From positions 1,302,001-1,366,000 of the forward strand of contig JADJIS010000002.1 in the NCBI GenBank assembly GCA_016706865.1: a DNA stretch of 64,000 nucleotides. The letters are read 5' to 3'. A model generated the notes under the pieces. It had not been told where the DNA came from and did no database searches. It saw only the letters and a program-made list of their open reading frames with translations. The position numbers were made by a program, and so were the translations under genes. Shown piece by piece: positions 1 to 10,100 of the stretch. This DNA comes from Bacteroidota bacterium (GTDB lineage Bacteria > Bacteroidota > Bacteroidia > Chitinophagales > BACL12). Within the stretch, counting starts at the first letter, position 1. The number at the start of each line of letters is the position of its first letter.

Positions 1-1
1 G

Positions 2-136
2 CAAACACAACACACCTATATATATATAGTGTATAAAAAAGCAATAGCTTTTTGGAATAGGAATGGAGAGGATTTTGTTTATTGGAGTTCATATCACGCT
101 GCAATTTACCAATTAAGATGCCAATTTAATTACTGA
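2..136 (+). CDS. possible 3' end of a gene truncated by the window edge
   Basis: The frame starting at base 2 stays open for 44 codons and ends at TGA 134-136, 24 bases before mazG. Its composition looks protein-like, with aromatic and charged residues mixed (FWNRNGEDFVYWSS in the middle, ending QLRCQFNY). No family is recognised. An A-rich/T-rich inverted repeat around bases 37-55 lies inside this frame, so a non-coding reading with a weak hairpin is also possible. The call rests only on the open frame and its position. Confidence 0.35.
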   Translation, partial: QTQHTYIYIVYKKAIAFWNRNGEDFVYWSSYHAAIYQLRCQFNY

Positions 137-160
137 CATTTGTAAAAAAATATAAAGAAT

Positions 161-943
161 ATGGATATCTCTGTTGATTTAAAAAAGGCTGCCTTTGAAA
201 GATTGCTTACAATAATGGATGAATTGCGGGCGGAGTGTCCCTGGGATAAAAAACAAACCATTCATACTTTGCGCAACCTTACCATTGAAGAAACCTATGA
301 ATTGGCCGATGCTATAACAGATAATAACTGGAACCATATTAAGGAGGAATTGGGTGATATCCTTCTGCATATCATTTTCTATTCAAAAATAGGAGAGGAA
401 CAAAATGAATTTTCCATTGCTGATGTTTTGAATGCACAGTGTGAAAAACTTATTCACCGGCATCCGCATATTTATGGTGACATAAAGGTGAAGGACGAAG
501 CGGAGGTAAAAAAGAACTGGGAACAACTGAAACTTAAGGAAGGAAAAAAATCTGTTCTGGAAGGAGTGCCGCAAAGTTTACCTGCTATCATAAAAGCATA
601 TCGCATGCAGGAAAAAGCTGCACAGGTAAAATTTGAATGGGAAAATACATCACAGGTATGGGAAAAGGTGGAAGAGGAATTAAATGAATTTAAGGAAGTG
701 GCATTTAACCCAAACCCCGATAAAACGAAAATGGAAGAAGAATTCGGTGACCTTTTATTTTCATTGGTCAACCTTTCCAGATTTATTCAAATAGATCCCG
801 AAACAGCATTGGAAAAAACCAATAAGAAATTTATCAAACGATTTCAATACATCGAACAAAAAGCCACAGAACAAAATCGCACCCTCAATGATATGACACT
901 GGCGGAAATGGATGCGCTTTGGAATGAAGCCAAAAATAATTGA
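161..943 (+). CDS. mazG: nucleoside triphosphate pyrophosphohydrolase MazG
   Basis: Predicted cytoplasmic house-cleaning enzyme that hydrolyses NTPs to NMP and pyrophosphate. At 260 residues it has the usual two-repeat MazG length. The N-terminal domain shows the metal-binding acidic motifs EETYE (about 43-47) and EELGD (62-66). The second domain repeats them as VEEELNE (171-177) and EEEFGDLL (193-200), so both halves look intact. The ATG follows an AT-rich leader with no clear promoter box. The stop codon TGA at 941-943 is already part of an AATTGAC repeat array that fills the downstream gap. The following gene is on the other strand, so mazG is probably monocistronic or the end of an operon entering from the left. 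Confidence 0.95.
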   Translation: MDISVDLKKAAFERLLTIMDELRAECPWDKKQTIHTLRNLTIEETYELADAITDNNWNHIKEELGDILLHIIFYSKIGEEQNEFSIADVLNAQCEKLIHRHPHIYGDIKVKDEAEVKKNWEQLKLKEGKKSVLEGVPQSLPAIIKAYRMQEKAAQVKFEWENTSQVWEKVEEELNEFKEVAFNPNPDKTKMEEEFGDLLFSLVNLSRFIQIDPETALEKTNKKFIKRFQYIEQKATEQNRTLNDMTLAEMDALWNEAKNN

Positions 944-1063
944 CAATTGACAATTGATAATTGACAATTATTGTCGGGATGATGATTTTGCTTCGGAGGG
1001 AATTGACAATTGACAATTGATAATTGACAATTATTATCGGGATGATGATTATGCTTCGGAGGG
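938..1063. repeat. two tandem 63-bp composite repeat units at the mazG stop codon
   Basis: Units 938-1000 and 1001-1063 are near-identical. Each starts with three to four AATTGAC/AATTGAT heptamers and continues with the core TCGGGATGATGATT followed by TGCTTCGGAGGG. The core recurs, often inverted, near 40.2, 42.7 and 46.4 kb. The first unit overlaps the last two codons and the stop of mazG. Confidence 0.9.
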
Positions 1064-1095
1064 AATTGAGAGTTGAGGATTTCATCTGTGTATAT

Positions 1096-1157
1096 TTCCT
1101 ATGTTCTAGGTCCTATGTCCTATGTCATATGTCCTACGTCCTATGTCCTCCGTCCCC
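1096..1157. repeat. heptamer array, word TCCTATG
   Basis: About eight degenerate copies of TCCTATG or TCCTACG in tandem with a 7-base period. The array encodes the last residues and the TAG stop (1106-1108) of the minus-strand sulfotransferase-like gene. Confidence 0.85.
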
Positions 1158-1849
1158 AAATACCCAAGGAATTTTGTTAACTCAGAATCAAGTGTCAAAT
1201 TGATTATTTCCATATCCTCCCGAGTTATTTTATTCAGATGGTCTTTATTTAAAAATTGTTCTTTTTTATCACCGGTAAAACGCCTGGAAGCATATACTTT
1301 TTTAGTGGATTTTAATTTTAGTAACGGTAGTAGATTTAGTGATTTTCCGATTTTATTCAATTCCTCCAGTGGTTGAGTGAGCAGATCGGAATAACGAACA
1401 AAAATAATTTTTGATGATTCTTTAGCGAAGTGCATCCACCTGCTATAAAATAAATTGTATTCTTCTATATAATGATAGTCCGGATTTGGCCAGTTATTTT
1501 TTTTACTCCAGTTCCTGTAACTTACAAACCAGCTGTAAGGGTCTTTAGATACTATAATATAAAGTTCAGGAATTTTATTTGGAGGAAGTTTATTTTCAAA
1601 TTCAGGAAAATTTTTAAACGATAGGTTATTGTTGAACTGCGGTTCCGGTATCATTTTTTTATTATCGTAAAGCCGAAAATGTTTATGTGTAATTTCGTTT
1701 CTGCTCTCTCCGTTTAAAAAATTACAATCGGGAAAATTGAGATTGATGAGGGTTTCCAGATAATTCGTACCACTGCGCTGTAATCCATAAAGCAGGATCT
1801 TTTTTGGTGATGAGTGTTTTTTAAAAAACCTTTGGTGCAAATTAAACAT
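1106..1849 (-). CDS. sulfotransferase-like P-loop protein
   Basis: The N-terminus carries KKILLYGLQRSGTNYLETL (about residues 16-34), a P-loop-like PAPS-binding motif typical of the sulfotransferase superfamily. A later segment resembles the 3'-phosphate binding strand (IIFVRYSDLL). The substrate cannot be told. The open frame reaches a GTG at 1867, but I choose the ATG at 1849 (247 residues): a likely -7 box (TATCTTCG, 1854-1861) overlaps the longer version, and the protein then starts just before the beta strand that leads to the P-loop. The C-terminal 15 or so residues (EDIGRRTYDIGHRT) are encoded by the TCCTATG repeat array, so the original C-terminus may have been shorter or was extended by repeat growth. 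It is a lone minus-strand gene. Confidence 0.75.
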   Translation of the reverse strand: MFNLHQRFFKKHSSPKKILLYGLQRSGTNYLETLINLNFPDCNFLNGESRNEITHKHFRLYDNKKMIPEPQFNNNLSFKNFPEFENKLPPNKIPELYIIVSKDPYSWFVSYRNWSKKNNWPNPDYHYIEEYNLFYSRWMHFAKESSKIIFVRYSDLLTQPLEELNKIGKSLNLLPLLKLKSTKKVYASRRFTGDKKEQFLNKDHLNKITREDMEIINLTLDSELTKFLGYLGTEDIGRRTYDIGHRT

Positions 1850-1853
1850 GGTG

Positions 1854-1887
1854 CGAAGATAAGTCACCTGAGTTTATTAAAGCCAAA
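1854..1887 (-). promoter_or_regulatory. putative promoter of the sulfotransferase-like gene
   Basis: On the minus strand TTTG (1887-1884) is followed after 22 bases by TATCTTCG (1861-1854), one mismatch from the Bacteroidota -7 consensus TAnnTTTG. The chosen ATG starts only four bases (CACC) beyond it, implying a leaderless or nearly leaderless message. Confidence 0.45.
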
Positions 1888-1932
1888 CGGCCCTTCGAAG
1901 GAAGAGCCGTTTGGTAAAAAAATAAGGTATGC

Positions 1933-4869
1933 TTAAAACCATTTGGTGATCTTAAAGAAATAAGTACTTCCAATTTTGGGTGCGCCAACAAAATATTGTT
2001 GTTCGTGATTATATAAATTGGTGATCAACAACGAAAACTGGGTGTCTTTAATGTAATCCGGTGAATAATTTAAGGTTAGGTCGAGGTCATGAATTTGTTC
2101 CACAGTTCCAACATAAGCGCCAGAATTTGCCGGATATGATTCTTGCCAACGGAAGTTTAATCCCACATTTAGGTCAAGCTTTTTAATATCGTAAAATCCA
2201 CGCACTGCTAATTTATTTTTAGGTGCATTTAATCCAACATAACCCAATTGCGCACCTTCCAATGGAACAGAATCTTTATCTACCCACGAATAAGAAAATT
2301 GCATGGTAAGTGCATCACTTGCATACCAGGTAACACCAAGATCGGCACCAAAAACAGAAATATCTCCTAGATTAACATAGGTAACATATTTTGCACCATC
2401 GGGATATTGTGTTGGTGAAATTGTTCCCACGGGTAAACCCGCACCTGCTTCCAAAACAAGATTAATAAATTCATCTGCTCCTGTGCCATTTCCATTTCCA
2501 CCATAAGAAGGATCATTATCTAATGTTGAAGTAACAAGTGAAGCGAGAAATTCATTTGATCCGGTGGTATCATTATAATTTTCCATAATAATAGGAGTAA
2601 CATAAGCTGCAAGTTCAGCACCATCAATAAATACATTCGGTGTGATATCGGTTAGCGGACTTACATAATCCTGAATCAAATTATAATAAACATCAACGGT
2701 TGCAAAAACTTTATCATTAAATAGAGAGCCTTTCCATCCCACTTCAATAGTATTAGATGCCGAGTTCATTATTGCACTGTAATCTGTAATGTTTTTTGGA
2801 TCAATTACATCGAATGAAGAAGTGGTAAGATTTAACGCAGCAACAGTATTTGCAGCTACGGTTATATCATCAGGCAACCATCCAACAAGTGCAACACCTA
2901 GTCCCGGAATTGTTGCATTAAATGCAGTTTCCAGTAAACCTCTTGTTGCATCCCAAATAACATTATTTATTTCAAGACTATTGTCCAATGAAAAATATTG
3001 ATCAGATCCATAACCCAAATATTCGGCAAATGGAGAGGTGTATTGTGGCATTCCGATATCATCATAAGAATAGGTAAATCCTTCTCTGTTTCCAATTGCA
3101 TATAATGGCATGGCAGGCTCATAATCGGAACCCAAAATAGTTTGGAATAATCCGGAATAACCTGTCAGATCACTTAATTGTAGTATATCGAGATTTAAAT
3201 TATTGGAGCTTGGTGCAGAAAAGGAGCGGTTGTAAGTTAATCTAAAAGTATTTTTTTGATTAGCCTTATAAACAACAGCAGCCCGTGGTGCAAAGAAAGG
3301 CTGATCAACAAAATTGTGATAATCATATCTTAACGCCGCGATCAAACTAAATTTGTTATTTACTTTATAATCACCTTGTGTATATGCACCTACTTCCAAA
3401 ATATTATCATCCTCTTCATTTTTTCCATTTATCGTATTCTCCGTGTCGGGAACTGTATAAATACCATCCACTCCATAAATTAGGTTTAATTTTTTATTCA
3501 TCAAATCGCTTGAGTGTTGAAGTTGGGCAACATATTGTTTCGAATGGTCGATAATAAGATCACCGGTGCGAAATAAATATGTATCTCCCGCATCACTTCC
3601 ATTAATAAATGCCTGAGCAAACCAATCCTTGTTTGTATATCGCAATTGTGCATAATAATATTTCCAGTTCACTGCCTGTCCAGCACCGATACCTGTTAAT
3701 TCAATACCATCATTTTCTGTAAGTCCTCCGGTAAAAATGATCTCTGCTGAATTTTTAAAGCGATAATCAAAACGCAGATCAACACCTATTTTTTCAATAT
3801 GGGTATCGCGCATATTTGGAATAGTGTCGCCAAATGGAATTCTACCTTCAGAAGTTTGATATCCCTGCTGAATATAATTTGGTTCAAAAGGATCATCATA
3901 CAACCAATCATTTCCATTGAGATAGGTAAATGAGATCTTATATCCGAATTTATCCTTTATTTTTCCTGAATGACGAAAAGAGGCAGTATAAAACATCCTA
4001 TCACCAATTGCATCATCATCAAACAAAGGGCTATAACTAAAATTGGTATCGGCTGCCAGATCATCAGAAAATAAGGGGTTTGATATTAAAATAGTATCTG
4101 AAATTTTACTTCTGAATCCCAATCCCACACTTGCTGTGGTCATGTATTTTTTTTCCTGAGAAAGTGGAGATTTTGTGATCATATGAACCACTCCATTCGA
4201 ACAATTTGGTCCATAAAGTGCCGATGCAGGACCGCGTAAAATTTCAATTCGTTCGAGATCCGCATTATCGGTTGGGATAAAAGTGGCCACATTTGCCCTT
4301 AAAGAAGGCACTGCGCAATATCTGTTATCCACCATCATCAGCAAGGAACCTGAAAAAATGTTATTAAATCCTCTCACCACCACGTTGGTTTGAATAAGTC
4401 CGGTATTCACAATATCAACCCCCGGAACACCTTTAATATTGGCCATTGGAGTTATTGCTACAGTATTTTTAAGCTGCTCGGTGGTGATGAGACTTATCGA
4501 AGCGGGTGCATCCAATATTTTTTCCTGTCTTCTGGATGCGCTGATAACTACGGCATCCAGATCAAAATCTTCCGGTGACAAATTTATGGTGAGGGATGTG
4601 GAAGTGCCTATGGATACTTCCATTTCCGTGTATCCTACCGATCTGATAATAAGGTTTGCAGAGAGGGGAGGAACACTCAATGTAAACTTGCCTTCGAGGT
4701 CGGTAGAAGCCCCGATTCCATTATTTTCCTTAACCATTACAGTAGCTCCTGGAATGGAAAGTCCGGTTTCCGAATCTTTTACAACTCCTGAAATTGTGCG
4801 GTTTTGGGCTAACAGGCTGAAAGGTGTGCTTAGTAAGAGGATAGTAAGGATCGTAAAAATTTTTCTCAT
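1933..4869 (-). CDS. TonB-dependent outer-membrane receptor
   Basis: Imports an unknown ligand across the outer membrane with energy from TonB/ExbBD. The 978 residues start with a signal peptide (about 1-21, ending LLAQ), then a carboxypeptidase-regulatory-like beta domain (about 23-105, RTISGVVKDSETG). A plug domain follows (about 115-240, with EILRGPASALYG and NGVVHMITK), then a long 22-strand-type barrel ending in the aromatic C-terminus FKITKWF. There is no SusD partner beside it, so it is not a standard SusCD pair; the size and plug style fit siderophore- or vitamin-type receptors as well as others. It stands alone on the minus strand, divergent from the giant sensor kinase, across a 204-bp AT-rich spacer. 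Confidence 0.92.
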   Translation of the reverse strand: MRKIFTILTILLLSTPFSLLAQNRTISGVVKDSETGLSIPGATVMVKENNGIGASTDLEGKFTLSVPPLSANLIIRSVGYTEMEVSIGTSTSLTINLSPEDFDLDAVVISASRRQEKILDAPASISLITTEQLKNTVAITPMANIKGVPGVDIVNTGLIQTNVVVRGFNNIFSGSLLMMVDNRYCAVPSLRANVATFIPTDNADLERIEILRGPASALYGPNCSNGVVHMITKSPLSQEKKYMTTASVGLGFRSKISDTILISNPLFSDDLAADTNFSYSPLFDDDAIGDRMFYTASFRHSGKIKDKFGYKISFTYLNGNDWLYDDPFEPNYIQQGYQTSEGRIPFGDTIPNMRDTHIEKIGVDLRFDYRFKNSAEIIFTGGLTENDGIELTGIGAGQAVNWKYYYAQLRYTNKDWFAQAFINGSDAGDTYLFRTGDLIIDHSKQYVAQLQHSSDLMNKKLNLIYGVDGIYTVPDTENTINGKNEEDDNILEVGAYTQGDYKVNNKFSLIAALRYDYHNFVDQPFFAPRAAVVYKANQKNTFRLTYNRSFSAPSSNNLNLDILQLSDLTGYSGLFQTILGSDYEPAMPLYAIGNREGFTYSYDDIGMPQYTSPFAEYLGYGSDQYFSLDNSLEINNVIWDATRGLLETAFNATIPGLGVALVGWLPDDITVAANTVAALNLTTSSFDVIDPKNITDYSAIMNSASNTIEVGWKGSLFNDKVFATVDVYYNLIQDYVSPLTDITPNVFIDGAELAAYVTPIIMENYNDTTGSNEFLASLVTSTLDNDPSYGGNGNGTGADEFINLVLEAGAGLPVGTISPTQYPDGAKYVTYVNLGDISVFGADLGVTWYASDALTMQFSYSWVDKDSVPLEGAQLGYVGLNAPKNKLAVRGFYDIKKLDLNVGLNFRWQESYPANSGAYVGTVEQIHDLDLTLNYSPDYIKDTQFSLLITNLYNHEQQYFVGAPKIGSTYFFKITKWF

Positions 4870-5073
4870 AGGCTCTTCGTTTAATTAGGTTGATTAAGTG
4901 ATTAGGATGCTATTTTTACACAATAATTCCGGTTTAAAGGTTTGAAAATACAATTTTTTGAAATCTAAAATGCAAAAAATTATTACAACACACACAAACC
5001 AGGTAAACTTTTAACTCCGGCTTAAAAAACTGAAATTTATACAATTGTTATTTAAAATTAAAATAGCGCATAG

Positions 5074-8000
5074 TTGAAAAGAAAGACTCTTCATTTATTC
5101 ACCACATTTATTTTATTATGCACTGCATCAATGGCTGCTTACTTATACAGTACAGGTAAACATAAATTTGAAGTGGAGGCCAGCGCGAAAACCATTGAGA
5201 AGGATTATCAACACTTTGAACAGGAGATCATTCGAACCATTTCCGACCCTGTTATTATAAGCAACCTGATTACAGATTCTTATACTTTCGATCAATTCAG
5301 TAAACTGGCAGCACAGCCTTTTGGATTGATCATTTATCAAAACGACAGTGCTGTTATCTGGACAAATAATTTTATTACTCCGGTGAAGGCACAAATGGTT
5401 TATAACGATGCTCCACTTTTTATTTCCGAATCCAATGGTGAGTATGTTATGTTGCAGCACGATTTCCCTGGCAATATTCATGTAATTGGATTTTTACCTC
5501 TTCAATTTGAATTCGGTATTAAAAATAAATACCTTAATCATGTTAAAACTCCCGGTATTCAGATCCACGATCATCTCAAATTAAAAGCCCGTTCAGAACC
5601 CGGATCATTTGCTGTGCATTCCTTAAACGGCAATGAGGTATTTTATATCATCGAAAACCCGGAGATTCAAAATATTGCCGAATACAATAAGTTCATGTAT
5701 ATTTCCATAATATGTGCATTTATTACGCTTCTTATTATTTGCAGTTCGGTGGCGAAATATTTCGTGAATAAATTCAACAGGGTAATTGGTACTTTATGTT
5801 TGCTTGTGGAATTAATAGGGGTTTATATTATTACGAATCTGTTGTTATTTAATAAAATATTCAGTTTTTTACCCCTCTTCGATCCGCAATATTATGGTTC
5901 TCCGGGAATTGCCGATTCTACAGGCGATCTTATGATCAAAACTGTTTTATTATTCTGTTTTGCGTTATTTTTCTCCAGATATTTTTATATAAAGGGTCCT
6001 TCCAAAGATGATGTTGCAAGAAATATATTGTTTCAAATTGTTATGGCATTGTTTATTAGCGTAGCAACATTAATTACAGGCTATATCTTCCGCAGTCTAA
6101 TCATCGACTCTTCCATCTCCTTCGATATTCATAATTTTTTCTCCTTAAATTATTTCAGCTTCACTGGGTTTTTATGTATATCTATTTTATTACTGAGTTA
6201 TTTTTTTATTATTATCCGATGCATTGAAATAGTGGTAAAAAATGCTGCTAATAAATACTTTTTTAGTGTGCTTGTTTTGATTACAGGATTGGTAATGTTA
6301 CTGATACAATTTTATCGCGGAAATACGATACAATTTGATATGATCATGTTTGTAACAGGTTTCGTGATGTTAAGATCATTTTTGATAAGTAAAAAAATAA
6401 GCACACGCTCATTGGGCGGTATGATGTTGTGGCTGATCTACTTTTCAGCATTCAGTGCCTATGTTTTTAATACCTCTATTTATAAAAAAGAGGAAGAGAC
6501 CAAAAGATTATATGCAATAAAAAAATCAATTGAAAAAGATCCTATCACCGAATATTTATTCAGTGAGGTGGAAACGAATATCGTGCGACAGCTTGCTATG
6601 CAAGGTCAGTTAAGAGAAAATGGGGATAAAATTCGCCCCGGATTAATTAATCAGATTCGACAAGACCTTCAGACAAATTATTTTAAAAAGTATGAAACAA
6701 ATATTTCTATTTACAGGAACGATAGTTTGCTGATCGCTACCGCAGGTGAAAATAACCCCTTGCGTTTCCAATATATTGATGCGATTGAAAATAACGGAGA
6801 GTTTACTTCGGCAAATAATCTGTATTTTATAAATGATTATACGGGTAACTATTATTATCTGGCGGAATTACCTGTTTTTACTGATTCGGCGGGTGAATAT
6901 GTGGCATATTTAAAAATGTTGCCGAAAAAATTTAGTGGAGAAAGTATTTATCCCGAATTGCTTATCGATGATGACCTGAGAACTGCGCAAAGTTTTGTGA
7001 ATTTCGATTATGCAATATACAACGATCATACCCTTTCAGAAAGGGAAGGAGAATATCCTTATCCATTAATGGATATCTTTTATGTGAATAAAGAGGAGGA
7101 AGCATCCGATATTATTCAAAATGATTTTGATCATTATGTATACAAGGTAAATGAAACCAAAAAAGTAGTGGTATCGTCACCGGAACCAAGTTGGTTTGAA
7201 CCCATTTCTATTTTTTCTTATTTGTTTTTTTTCAACCTGATATTTCTGGTGGTTATTTTATTATTGGAGTTGATAACACGAATAATTCAAGGAAATATTA
7301 TTTTGAAAGAATGGATTAATACCTCACTACAAAACAAGATACAAACCTCAGTGATAAGTCTCATTATTTTTGCATTTATTTTAATGGGAGTGGCAACAGT
7401 GTATTATATTTCCAATCAATATAATTTCTCCCATCAGCAGCGACTGCTCAGTAAGATTGAAGCAGTGCAAACAAATATTGATTTTTTGATCAATGAGAAT
7501 AAACGAAAGGAAACAAGAGGTATCACCAGTGTTCAAATGAAGAAGATCGGTAACAGAGTTTCGGAATTGTCGGAAATTCACGATATGGATATTAATATCT
7601 ACCGACCCGATGGAAACCTCACTGCTTCCTCACAGCCAGATATATTTGACAAGGGACTCGTATCCAAGAAAATGAATGCACTTGCTTTTTTTAAAATGAG
7701 TTGCGATAAAGAAACTTGGTTCATACAAACAGAAAATATTGGAGACCTTGCTTTTTTATCAGCGTATGTTCCGGTTTTGGACGAGGACGGTGAGACAATG
7801 TTTTATCTGAACCTGCCCTATTTTGCCACTGAATTAAATCTCCGTACAGAGATTTCATCCTTCATGGTAACGCTTGTGAATGTATATGTTTTATTATTGA
7901 TAGTTGCCGGTATAATTGCATTTGTTGTTTCAAAATCTATCACCCGACCATTAGCAAATATTGCTGGTAAATTTAAAGGGATCAAATTAGGAACCTTAAA

Positions 8001-8787
8001 CGAACCTATTCACTGGACCCACGATGATGAAATTGGTTTATTGGTTGGAGAATATAATAAAATGTTACAGGAACTCGAAAACAGTGCAAACTTGCTTGCG
8101 AAATCAGAGCGAGAAAGTGCATGGCGTGATATGGCTAAACAGGTTGCACATGAAATTAAAAATCCGCTCACTCCAATGCGACTTAGTATTCAACATTTAC
8201 AACGGGCCATACAATCGAATGCTCCAAATGTTAAAGAACTTACACGCAAGGTGACAGAAACAATTTTGGAACAAATTGATAATCTTTCGAATATTGCTTC
8301 TGAATTTTCAAACTTTGCTGTAATGCCTAAAGCAGTGAATGAAGTTTTATGTTTAAATGATGTTCTTGAAAATGCAACTGCTTTATTTATTGAGAACGAC
8401 GAGGCTGAAATTAAACTGGAACTACCTGCAGAAAAAATTGAAATATTTGCTGATAAGAACCAGTTATTAAGGGTTTTTAATAATGTGATCAAAAATGCAA
8501 TTCAGTCTATACCTGATGACAGAGTGGGTTTAATAGAAATTGATCTTAAGATGTTGGATTCCCGGGCTTTGATTCGCATTAAGGATAATGGCACGGGAAT
8601 TTCGGAAGAGGAAAAGGATAAAGTTTTTGTTCCGAACTTTACCACAAAAAGTTCAGGAATGGGAATAGGTTTGGCCATGTGTAAAAATATAGTGGAAGGT
8701 GCAGGTGGATATATATGGTTTGAATCAACGTTAGATATTGGTACAACATTTTTTATTGAATTTCCAACGGATAATAAAAAGGGATGA
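5074..8787 (+). CDS. giant multi-membrane-span sensor histidine kinase
   Basis: Inner-membrane sensor kinase of 1237 residues, far longer than a typical kinase. An N-terminal membrane segment (about 8-28) precedes an extracytoplasmic region. A block of roughly seven hydrophobic helices (about 205-470) follows, then a second extracytoplasmic region, further helices (about 705-730 and 755-785), a third sensor-like segment and a last helix (about 925-950). HAMP (about 950-1005), the HisKA box with His1026 in VAHEIKNPLTPMRL, and an HATPase domain (NVIKNAIQS, DNGTGISEEE, GMGIGLAMCK) follow. The start is TTG. The kinase core resembles NtrY-type kinases. The 3' end overlaps hemL by 4 bases (ATGA). 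No cognate regulator is directly adjacent; the OmpR-type regulator two genes on is a candidate. Confidence 0.9.
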   Translation: MKRKTLHLFTTFILLCTASMAAYLYSTGKHKFEVEASAKTIEKDYQHFEQEIIRTISDPVIISNLITDSYTFDQFSKLAAQPFGLIIYQNDSAVIWTNNFITPVKAQMVYNDAPLFISESNGEYVMLQHDFPGNIHVIGFLPLQFEFGIKNKYLNHVKTPGIQIHDHLKLKARSEPGSFAVHSLNGNEVFYIIENPEIQNIAEYNKFMYISIICAFITLLIICSSVAKYFVNKFNRVIGTLCLLVELIGVYIITNLLLFNKIFSFLPLFDPQYYGSPGIADSTGDLMIKTVLLFCFALFFSRYFYIKGPSKDDVARNILFQIVMALFISVATLITGYIFRSLIIDSSISFDIHNFFSLNYFSFTGFLCISILLLSYFFIIIRCIEIVVKNAANKYFFSVLVLITGLVMLLIQFYRGNTIQFDMIMFVTGFVMLRSFLISKKISTRSLGGMMLWLIYFSAFSAYVFNTSIYKKEEETKRLYAIKKSIEKDPITEYLFSEVETNIVRQLAMQGQLRENGDKIRPGLINQIRQDLQTNYFKKYETNISIYRNDSLLIATAGENNPLRFQYIDAIENNGEFTSANNLYFINDYTGNYYYLAELPVFTDSAGEYVAYLKMLPKKFSGESIYPELLIDDDLRTAQSFVNFDYAIYNDHTLSEREGEYPYPLMDIFYVNKEEEASDIIQNDFDHYVYKVNETKKVVVSSPEPSWFEPISIFSYLFFFNLIFLVVILLLELITRIIQGNIILKEWINTSLQNKIQTSVISLIIFAFILMGVATVYYISNQYNFSHQQRLLSKIEAVQTNIDFLINENKRKETRGITSVQMKKIGNRVSELSEIHDMDINIYRPDGNLTASSQPDIFDKGLVSKKMNALAFFKMSCDKETWFIQTENIGDLAFLSAYVPVLDEDGETMFYLNLPYFATELNLRTEISSFMVTLVNVYVLLLIVAGIIAFVVSKSITRPLANIAGKFKGIKLGTLNEPIHWTHDDEIGLLVGEYNKMLQELENSANLLAKSERESAWRDMAKQVAHEIKNPLTPMRLSIQHLQRAIQSNAPNVKELTRKVTETILEQIDNLSNIASEFSNFAVMPKAVNEVLCLNDVLENATALFIENDEAEIKLELPAEKIEIFADKNQLLRVFNNVIKNAIQSIPDDRVGLIEIDLKMLDSRALIRIKDNGTGISEEEKDKVFVPNFTTKSSGMGIGLAMCKNIVEGAGGYIWFESTLDIGTTFFIEFPTDNKKG

Positions 8788-10100
8788 AAAGAATAAATTC
8801 AGAAAAATTATTTGAAGAGGCAAAGGAATATTTTCCTGGTGGAGTGAGTTCACCGGTTCGGGCGTTTAAAACTGTTTTCGGGGCTCCTCTTTTTGTTAAA
8901 AAAGGTAAAGGAAGCAGAATCTGGGATGAGGATGACAATGAGTTCATCGATTTTTGTTGTTCTTGGGGACCGTTAATTCTTGGACACGCTGATGACCGCG
9001 TTTTGAAATCGGTGAGTAGTGCGCTGATAAATGGAACATCATTCGGTACACCCACAAAGTTTGAAAATATTCTCGGAAAATTAATTCTTGATAATCATAA
9101 ATATGTTGAAAAATTGCGATTTGTATCTTCGGGTACAGAGGCAGTGATGAGCGCAATTCGACTTGCAAGAGGATATACAGGTAAAAATAAGATCATAAAA
9201 TTTGAGGGTTGTTATCATGGCCACAGTGATTCATTATTAGTAAAGGCAGGATCAGGATTAATTACCCTTGGAGAAACTTCCTCAGCCGGTGTTCCTGCCG
9301 CTTTGGCAAACGAAACTATAGTTGTGGAATTAGATAATGAAGAAGCAGTTAAAGAAGCAATACAAAAATACTCAGGAGAAATTGCTTGTATCATTATAGA
9401 ACCGGTTCCTGCAAATAATGGGTTGTTATTGCAACGAAAAGAATATCTGCAATTTCTGCGTGACATCTGTACTCAAAATAATATATTACTCATTTTTGAT
9501 GAGGTGATCTCAGGTTTTAGAATTGGATTTGAAGGAGCATCGGGATTTTATGATGTTAGTCCTGATATTATCACTTTCGGTAAAATTATTGGCGGCGGAT
9601 TACCTGTCGGTGCCTATGGAGCAAGTAAAGAGATCATGAAAATGATATCTCCGGATGGACCAGTTTATCAGGCAGGTACCTTATCAGGAAACCCCCTTTC
9701 AATTTCTGCAGGAATTGCACAACTAAAAGCTTGTCTTGAACCCGAATTTTATAGTGAACTTGCGAATAAAACTAAAAATCTCGCAGACAAAATAAATAAA
9801 TTCACATTTGAAAATAAGATCCCTGTTAATATTTTATATATAGGCTCCATTTTTTGGATTTCATTTTCAGAAAATTGTGCGATCAGAAGTGCATCGCAAA
9901 TAGATGCAGATATGGTAAATAAATTTAAATATTTGCATATTGAACTGCTGCAACGAGGCATCTATATTGGCCCCTCAGGTTATGAGGTATGTTTTATTTC
10001 GCAAGCACATTCTGAGGAAGATATTTTATATGCCTCTGAAATAATATGTGATGTGTTAACCTTGATCTTTGATAAAAATTATACTTTGAATAATGGTTAA
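8784..10100 (+). CDS. hemL: glutamate-1-semialdehyde 2,1-aminomutase HemL
   Basis: PLP enzyme of the C5 heme pathway that converts glutamate-1-semialdehyde to 5-aminolevulinate in the cytoplasm. The 438-residue length is normal. Family motifs are present: FPGGVSSPVRAF near the N-terminus, the substrate segment SSGTEAVMSAIRLARG, EGCYHGHSD, the DEVISGFR PLP-contact strand, and the PLP lysine Lys267 in FGKIIGGGLP. It overlaps the upstream kinase by 4 bases and the downstream kinase by 8 bases, so it is translationally coupled to two signalling genes. HemA is not in the window; hemH lies 6 kb downstream on the same strand. Confidence 0.96.
   Translation: MKRINSEKLFEEAKEYFPGGVSSPVRAFKTVFGAPLFVKKGKGSRIWDEDDNEFIDFCCSWGPLILGHADDRVLKSVSSALINGTSFGTPTKFENILGKLILDNHKYVEKLRFVSSGTEAVMSAIRLARGYTGKNKIIKFEGCYHGHSDSLLVKAGSGLITLGETSSAGVPAALANETIVVELDNEEAVKEAIQKYSGEIACIIIEPVPANNGLLLQRKEYLQFLRDICTQNNILLIFDEVISGFRIGFEGASGFYDVSPDIITFGKIIGGGLPVGAYGASKEIMKMISPDGPVYQAGTLSGNPLSISAGIAQLKACLEPEFYSELANKTKNLADKINKFTFENKIPVNILYIGSIFWISFSENCAIRSASQIDADMVNKFKYLHIELLQRGIYIGPSGYEVCFISQAHSEEDILYASEIICDVLTLIFDKNYTLNNG

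Noticed and set aside
37..56. AAAAGC/GCTTTT hairpin as a terminator
   Set aside because: It lies inside a plausible coding frame at the window edge and has a short, weak stem.
885..1085. Minus-strand frame with repeated NYQLSIVN peptide
   Set aside because: Translation of the AATTGAC array that overlaps the end of mazG; not a gene.
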